From positions 1 through 7,715 of the forward strand of contig CAMLEO010000313.1 in the NCBI GenBank assembly GCA_946478975.1: a DNA stretch of 7,715 nt, written 5' to 3'. Below the pieces are notes generated by a model. The model worked only from the letters and a program-made list of their open reading frames with translations. It made no database searches and was not told where the DNA came from. Shown here piece after piece: positions 1 to 7,715 of this stretch (positions are counted from its first letter, which is position 1; every line of letters begins with the position of its first letter). The position numbers and the translations under genes are program-made. The DNA is from an uncultured Steroidobacter sp. Lineage in GTDB: Bacteria; Pseudomonadota; Gammaproteobacteria; Steroidobacterales; Steroidobacteraceae.

Positions 1-1496
1 TCAATATACCATGCTAAGACGGAGGCCGGTGCCATGGCCCATGCGCTTGGTCGTAAAGAACGGCTCCAGCGCGCGCTCCAGAACATCCGGAGTCATGCCC
101 GCACCGGTGTCCGTCACCGAGAGCAGCACGAACTGACCTTCGGGCACATCCGACTCGCGTTCGTCTCGTTCCACATTGCGCGCTTGAATGGTGAGCGTGC
201 CGCCGTCGGGCATCGCATCTCGCGCGTTCACGGCCAGATTGATCAATGACGACTCGACCTGCGCAGGATCTGCAAGCACGTGCCACAGATCGTCTGCAAC
301 GCGCACATCGATTTGCACGCGTTCGCCCAGCGTGCGGCTCAACAGCTTGGCGATGTTCCGGCTCACTTCGCCCAGATGTACGGCGCTCGGCTGCAAAGGC
401 TGGCGACGGGCGAACGCGAGCATGCGCCTCGTCAGCTCGGCGCAGCTCAACGCGCCGGTCAACGCCATTTGCGCGCGATCGAAGTTGCGACCGGTGCCTT
501 TGAGCGAGCGAGCCAGCGAATCGAGATTGCCGATCACGACGGTGAGCATGTTGTTGAAGTCGTGCGCGATGCCGCCGGTGAGCTGGCCGATCGCTTCCAT
601 CTTTTGCGACTGAATCAGCTGCTGCTCGACGTGGCGTCGATCCGTGATGTCCAGGCAGCTGCCGAAGATTTCGAACGGCCGGCCTTCGTGGCGAATCAGC
701 ACCGCACGATCCAGAAACCAGCGATGCGAGCCGTCCGCGCACAACCAGCGATATTCCGTCGCCATGCCGCCGAGCTCGGTGATCTGCGCAACTTCCGCGA
801 GCACACGGTCTCGATCGTCCGGATGAATGCGCGCCACCCACAACTGCGGATCGTCACGCAACGCGCTGGGCGCGAAGCCGATGAGATCGGCGATCGCGTC
901 GCTGATGAAGCGGGGACCGACGAAGCCGAAACCAATCGCGGCGCTGTACACGGCGATCGGCAGCGAACGCATGATCGCGGCCTGGCGTTCTTCGACCTGC
1001 CGCAGCTGGCGTTCGGCTTCCAGCTTCTCCTGTCGGAAACGCAGGTTCTCTTCCTGCAGGAAACGTTCGAGTGCGGCCTTGCGCTCGACTTCCGCGCTCT
1101 TGCGATACAAGTCGACCAGCACCGCGACCTTGGAGCGCAGGATGATGGGATCGACCGGCTTGAACACGTAATCCACCGCGCCCATCGAATACGCTCGCGC
1201 GATGTGCTCGTCGTCTCGATCCACGGCGCTGACGAAAATGATGGGAATGTGACGTGAACGCTCACGACGCCGGATCAGCTCGGCCGTCATGTAACCATCC
1301 AGGCCCGGCATGTGCGCGTCGAGCAGGATCAGCGCACATTCTTCGCGCAGCAGGAAGCGCAATGCAGCCTCGCCGGACTCGGCCTCGACCACCGTTTCTT
1401 CCAGCTCGGCAAGCACCTGCGCGAGCGCGAAACGATTGTTCGGCTCATCGTCGACAATGAGAATGGTCGCCTTCAAAGGAATGGGCAGGTCTGATT

Positions 1497-1500
<4 letters not shown>
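1..1500 (-). CDS. Receiver-PAS-histidine kinase, C-terminally truncated ATPase domain
   Basis: Predicted cytoplasmic sensor kinase of 499 residues. Counting from the GTG start at 1500, it has a receiver (about residues 10-130; acidic pair D17/D18, phosphoacceptor D61, K114 in FKP), a charged coiled coil (133-175), a PAS/PAC fold (176-290, ending in the typical DITDRR), a HisKA helix pair with H313 in the HDFNN motif, and an HATPase domain with N box (N425) and G1 box (D464 in DTGAG). The GTG start is preferred over in-frame codons upstream because the receiver begins only ten residues later and because GTG overlaps the stop of the preceding kinase as GTGA. No Shine-Dalgarno is visible, so translational coupling is likely. 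Odd points: the G2 box reads GTGLRLS rather than GTGLGLS, and a TGA follows three residues later (MVY-stop). About 35 residues of the usual ATPase fold are therefore missing, as is any C-terminal receiver. It may be a damaged kinase, or one acting through its receiver and PAS domains. The domain calls are secure; its activity is doubtful. Confidence 0.88.
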
Positions 1501-5909
<4,409 letters not shown>

Positions 5910-5951
5910 TTGCTTCCCCGCGATGAGGGTTCAAAGCGCTGATCTAATGAT

Positions 5952-6389
5952 TTACTCGCGCGCCGGCAACTGTGCCACCGCTGCTTTCAGCGCACGCTCC
6001 ACGTCGACTTCGGTATATGGCTTCGCGAGGAAGCCGAGAGGTTGAGCATCCTTGACTCGATCGCCCAACGACGCGAGCGGTGCGCCCGTCATGAGCAAAG
6101 CGGGAATGCCATGACGTTCGCGCAGAGCGACTGCGGCGTCGATGCCGTCTCCGCCATCACCCGCGAGGCCCACATCCACGATGGCCAGGTCCGTTGGCGT
6201 GCCGGCGGCGAATGCCAGTGCCGTCCGCAATGAAGGCGCGATACCGCTGACCTCGTGGCCGAGATCGCGCAGGACGCCTTGCAGAAACAAGCTGACCAGC
6301 GATTCGTCTTCGACAATGAGCACGCGCAACGCGCGGCTACCGACGGGAATGTCAGCGGCCATCGCAGGTGGATCCGGATTCATATGCAT
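5952..6389 (-). CDS. Single-domain response regulator (CheY-like receiver)
   Basis: A stand-alone receiver of 145 residues with no output domain. Visible residues are the acidic pair E27/D28 in LIVEDES, phosphoacceptor D72 in IVDVGL, T101 at the switch position, and K123 in the AKPYT motif. The loop after D72 is glycine-rich (GLAGDGGDG) and lacks the usual Met-Pro, as in some other stand-alone receivers. The first twenty residues precede the fold and are Pro/Ala-rich, so translation could instead begin at Met3 or Met10. The ATG at 6389 is chosen as the longest, with only a weak AGGGA about 13 bases upstream. It ends in TAA 42 nt before the poly-HAMP kinase on the same strand, so it is probably the first gene of the operon. 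It is inferred to carry phosphate to or from that kinase or the next one. The partner is not proven. Confidence 0.9.
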   Translation of the reverse strand: MHMNPDPPAMAADIPVGSRALRVLIVEDESLVSLFLQGVLRDLGHEVSGIAPSLRTALAFAAGTPTDLAIVDVGLAGDGGDGIDAAVALRERHGIPALLMTGAPLASLGDRVKDAQPLGFLAKPYTEVDVERALKAAVAQLPARE

Positions 6390-6433
6390 GCGATGAGGGC
6401 GTCCCTGGCGCCGCTACTTCAGGAACTGTTGCG

Positions 6434-6477
6434 CCGAAAGCGCCGCCGGCGGCACCTTCGGACAGCTGTCGTTTTTT
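6434..6477. promoter_or_regulatory. GC-rich hairpin, palindrome and T run
   Basis: CCGAA (6434-6438) pairs with TTCGG (6457-6461) around the perfect palindrome GCCGCCGGCGGC (6442-6453), giving an imperfect but strong hairpin. It is followed by the palindrome GACAGCTGTC (6461-6470) and TTTTTT (6472-6477). Read rightward, this resembles a loose intrinsic terminator with the T run set too far from the stem, yet no plus-strand gene ends here. Read leftward, it would lie in the 5' untranslated region of the receiver-kinase operon, about 45-90 bases before its start codon. The 10-bp palindrome could also be a protein-binding site. The structure is seen directly; the role is a guess. Confidence 0.35.
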
Positions 6478-6600
6478 GCAAGCCGAGTCGCAGCGCAGCC
6501 TAACCAATGCGCAACATATGTAGAAAGTTCCTCTGCACTCGATCACAGTGAGGCGAAGCCCGCGGAAAACCGTCCTTGAAAACCTTACATGGAGTACGTT

Positions 6601-6630
6601 ATGACGCGTTTTTCTCAACCGATACCGTAA
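6601..6630 (+). CDS. Possible nine-codon leader peptide ahead of the second receiver
   Basis: ATG at 6601 opens a nine-codon frame (MTRFSQPIP) ending in TAA at 6628-6630. GGAG at 6591-6594 sits six bases upstream, a better ribosome site than that of the receiver gene at 6722. A hairpin (6639-6655) follows nine bases after the stop. Such an arrangement could couple translation of a short peptide to expression of the downstream receiver, but frames of this length arise often by chance and no codon pattern typical of attenuation (a run of one amino acid) is present. An in-frame ATG at 6589 would lengthen it to 13 codons but has no ribosome site. Confidence 0.15.
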   Translation: MTRFSQPIP

Positions 6631-6638
6631 GTTATACG

Positions 6639-6655
6639 CAGTCCAGGGGGGACTG
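6639..6655 (+). promoter_or_regulatory. Short hairpin in the presumed leader of the second receiver
   Basis: CAGTCC (6639-6644) and GGACTG (6650-6655) form a perfect six-base stem with a five-base AGGGG loop. It lies 66 bases before the ATG of the plus-strand receiver, downstream of the best promoter candidate, so it would be transcribed into the leader. It could be an RNA structure or, as DNA, an operator half-site pair. No T run follows, so it is not an intrinsic terminator. Confidence 0.3.
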
Positions 6656-6721
6656 AAGTACACTCCACGGCTGACGCAGGATTGGCCCATTCAAAGCGTC
6701 GACGTTAAGAATCAACAACCC

Positions 6722-7123
6722 ATGACAGATCAGCTTTCGGCTCCGGCCCGCGTCCTCATCGTTGAAGATGAAATGCTGGTGCGCATGTTTGCCGTCGATG
6801 CCCTAGAGGACGTCGGTTTCCAAGTGTTGCAGGCAGGAGACGCGGCCGAGGCGATCGCCGCACTCGCCGGCAGCGAGCAGGTCCAGGCAGTCATCGTCGA
6901 CATGGGCCTGCCGGATCGCACCGGTGACCAGCTGGCAGCGGAAATGCGCGCCCAGCGCAGAGAGCTGCCCATTTTGATTGCCAGCGGCCGCAGTGAACGC
7001 GAATTGAAAGACCGCTTCGCGTCCGATCCGCGCATCGGTGTGCTGGTCAAGCCGTATACGGCCAGCATGCTCGTCGGTGCACTCAATTCGCTCGGCGTGA
7101 AAGCCCCTAATCCCCAGGATTAG
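6722..7123 (+). CDS. Single-domain response regulator (CheY-like receiver), divergent copy
   Basis: A stand-alone receiver of 133 residues. It contains the acidic pair E15/D16 in LIVEDEM, phosphoacceptor D60 in IVDMGLPD, S88 at the switch position and K110 in VKPYT. The fold fills nearly the whole protein (about residues 9-125), leaving a short C-terminal tail and no effector domain. The ATG at 6722 is the only start just ahead of the receiver. Its ribosome site is weak, with no clear GGAG upstream. It shares the RVLIVEDE opening and the KPYT signature with the receiver on the other side of the control region, so the two are probably paralogues or members of one subfamily. Its position suggests shared regulation with the kinase operon and a role in the same relay, though that is inference. 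A hairpin begins at the last base of its TAG. Confidence 0.94.
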   Translation: MTDQLSAPARVLIVEDEMLVRMFAVDALEDVGFQVLQAGDAAEAIAALAGSEQVQAVIVDMGLPDRTGDQLAAEMRAQRRELPILIASGRSERELKDRFASDPRIGVLVKPYTASMLVGALNSLGVKAPNPQD

Positions 7124-7153
7124 CTCGGGCAAAAGTCGCGCCTTTTGCCGAGC
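7123..7153. terminator. Hairpin at the end of the plus-strand receiver gene
   Basis: GCTCGG-G-CAAAAG (7123-7135) pairs with CTTTTGCCGAGC (7142-7153), leaving one bulged G and a six-base loop. The stem begins at the final base of the TAG stop. No T run follows on either strand, so it is not a textbook intrinsic terminator. Its place between convergent genes nevertheless suggests a role in stopping transcription or protecting the RNA end. Confidence 0.5.
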
Positions 7154-7155
7154 GC

Positions 7156-7182
7156 GTCGAAAGGGCCTTGGCCGCTTTCGAC
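7156..7182. terminator. Second convergent hairpin, after the small membrane protein gene
   Basis: GTCGAAAG (7156-7163) and CTTTCGAC (7175-7182) are perfect inverted repeats. GGC and GCC extend the stem inside them, with one bulged G and a four-base loop. It lies seven bases beyond the stop of the leftward 61-residue gene and three bases beyond the first hairpin. No T run is visible. It is probably a terminator-like structure for the leftward gene set, acting with the first hairpin. Confidence 0.45.
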
Positions 7183-7189
7183 CAGAAAA

Positions 7190-7375
7190 CTAGTGACTGC
7201 GGCTCCACTCGTCGGGCCGGTTCTCGCGCTTCACCTTCTGCTCGTTGGCGGCGACGCCTTTGCGATAGCCGCGGTCGAACTTTCGTTTCCGAAAAACGAA
7301 AATCGTCAGCGCGATGGCGAGTGCAATCAGCACCAGCACCGGAATCAAATACTGATGGAAGAACTCCTGCATCAT
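7190..7375 (-). CDS. Small single-span membrane protein, 61 residues, unknown function
   Basis: I do not recognise this protein. From the ATG at 7375 it has a short N-terminal stretch, one hydrophobic segment (about residues 10-28, rich in Leu/Ile/Val/Ala), and then a strongly basic tail beginning FRKRKFDRGYRKG and ending in a mixed charged region. By the positive-inside rule the tail should be cytoplasmic. The start is supported by GAGGT at 7383-7387, seven bases upstream. A second ATG follows immediately (7372), and an in-frame GTG at 7384 overlaps that ribosome site and is less likely. It lies 60 nt downstream of the 25-residue frame on the same strand and may be the last gene of that unit. 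It ends near the double hairpin. Confidence 0.62.
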   Translation of the reverse strand: MMQEFFHQYLIPVLVLIALAIALTIFVFRKRKFDRGYRKGVAANEQKVKRENRPDEWSRSH

Positions 7376-7435
7376 GACCGGCACCTCACCTCGCTCTCCA
7401 AGTCAAGAGCTAACGGCTGAATGCCGGCCGATGTT

Positions 7436-7513
7436 TCAACGTTTGCGCCGGGCGCGCATCCAGATGACGGCGACGATGATCGCGACCAGCAGCAGGAGCA
7501 GGACGACACGCAA
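7436..7513 (-). CDS. Possible 25-residue single-span membrane micropeptide
   Basis: A frame of 25 codons from TTG at 7513 to TGA at 7436. The encoded peptide is almost entirely one hydrophobic helix (residues 3-18, Leu/Val/Ile/Ala) followed by a basic end, WMRARRKR. Support comes from GGGGAG at 7522-7527, eight bases ahead of the TTG, and from its position two bases after the stop of the upstream nucleotidyltransferase gene. Against it are the rare start codon and its length. Its layout (one span, basic C-terminus) matches that of the 61-residue neighbour. The function is unknown. Confidence 0.45.
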   Translation of the reverse strand: MRVVLLLLLVAIIVAVIWMRARRKR

Positions 7514-7515
7514 GT

Positions 7516-7715
7516 CTATTTCTCCCCGGCGTTCGCGGTGTAGGCCGCTTCCGGACGCTGGAAACGTTCGGTGAGTGCGGCCAGATCTTCCGGCGTGTCC
7601 AGGTCGATCGCGGCGTTCGACATCGGCACGCGCACCAAGCGGTAATTGTTACGTTCCAAAACCATGCGCGCGCCCTGGTCGCCGCGCAGCTCTGCAAGCT
7701 CGCTGAAACAAAGAC
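7516..7715 (-). CDS. C-terminal end of a probable MobA/MocA-type nucleotidyltransferase (partial)
   Basis: The last 65 codons of a gene that enters from the right edge and ends in TAG at 7516-7518; the start lies outside the window. Visible motifs are RGDQGAR (residues 10-16 of the fragment) and IDLDTPEDL (36-44). The combination of a GD-GAR segment and a late D-DTPEDL motif is typical of MobA-like NTP transferases, including the MocA family that attaches cytidylate to the molybdenum cofactor. The short Ala/Glu-rich tail after residue 50 looks like an unstructured end. The exact substrate cannot be judged from this fragment; other sugar or cofactor nucleotidyltransferases of the fold remain possible. 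A ribosome site for the next small frame lies within its last codons. Confidence 0.68.
   Translation of the reverse strand, partial: LCFSELAELRGDQGARMVLERNNYRLVRVPMSNAAIDLDTPEDLAALTERFQRPEAAYTANAGEK

Larger units (their letters stand above)
6390..6721. promoter_or_regulatory. Divergent intergenic control region between the two receiver genes
   Basis: This 332-bp stretch separates two divergently transcribed receiver genes and should hold promoters for both, including that of the three-gene minus-strand operon. I see no strong consensus pair. The best rightward candidate is TTGAAA (6576-6581) with TATGAC (6600-6605) at 18-bp spacing, which is weak in the -10 box. Structured elements inside it are listed separately: a GC-rich hairpin at 6434-6461, the perfect palindrome GACAGCTGTC at 6461-6470 followed by six T residues, the palindrome ACATATGT near 6515-6522, and a hairpin at 6639-6655. 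A short ATG frame with a good ribosome site lies at 6601-6630. No long coding frame with protein-like composition is evident. Confidence 0.6.

Noticed and set aside
280..1257. A 325-codon plus-strand open frame
   Set aside because: It lies wholly opposite the receiver-PAS-kinase gene, has no recognisable motif and is rich in Arg, Ala, His and Gln. It is a shadow frame.
6506..6536. A minus-strand GGAAC box resembling an ECF-sigma -35 element for the operon
   Set aside because: The expected CGTT at 16-17 bases is only CATT, a partial match, and the element could be chance in a 332-bp region. Not enough to call a promoter.
6541..6550. TGTGATC on the minus strand as part of a CRP-type site
   Set aside because: Only one half-site is present; the second half at the proper spacing does not match.
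6352..6690. A 112-codon minus-strand frame across the divergent intergenic region
   Set aside because: Its composition is not protein-like in any recognised way. It overlaps the start of the well-supported receiver gene in another frame, and there is no ribosome site.
7410..7697. A 95-codon minus-strand frame near the right edge
   Set aside because: Its Cys/Trp/Arg-rich translation lacks motifs, and it overlaps the frame that shows the DTPEDL nucleotidyltransferase motif as well as the 25-residue hydrophobic frame. The motif-bearing frames are preferred.

Overview
This window comes from a high-GC (roughly 60% by eye) bacterium, most likely a proteobacterium. The evidence is the codon use, the Shine-Dalgarno starts and the type of signalling proteins. 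I cannot assign a genus from the sequence alone.

Left and centre (1-6389, minus strand): a three-gene phosphosignalling operon read right to left. It starts with a single-domain receiver (5952-6389). After 42 nt comes a 1470-residue hybrid histidine kinase (1497-5909). This kinase has no membrane segment; it has a long array of alternating canonical and divergent HAMP modules, a GAF domain, a coiled coil, a HisKA/HATPase core and three receivers. Overlapping it by four bases (GTGA) is a receiver-PAS-HisKA-HATPase kinase (1-1500). That protein stops inside its ATP-binding domain and carries Arg in place of a conserved Gly in the G2 box, so it looks truncated or damaged.

Middle (6390-6721): a 332-bp divergent control region with several inverted repeats and a possible nine-codon leader peptide, but no convincing consensus promoter.

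Right (6722-7123, plus strand): a second single-domain receiver, divergent from the operon and related to the first one. It ends in a hairpin that shares its last base. A second hairpin follows before the convergent gene set.

Far right (7190-7715, minus strand): the C-terminal end of a probable MobA/MocA-type nucleotidyltransferase, then two very small predicted single-span membrane proteins of 25 and 61 residues.

How the genes fit together: the window encodes six receiver domains and two kinase cores, but no Hpt domain, no DNA-binding output and no enzymatic output. The simplest reading is a cytoplasmic phosphorelay or sensory hub built on a Nik1-like poly-HAMP kinase. The stand-alone receivers would be its partners or phosphate sinks, and the output would act elsewhere through protein contacts. 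This is inference from architecture and gene order. The small membrane proteins and the nucleotidyltransferase look unrelated to the relay.
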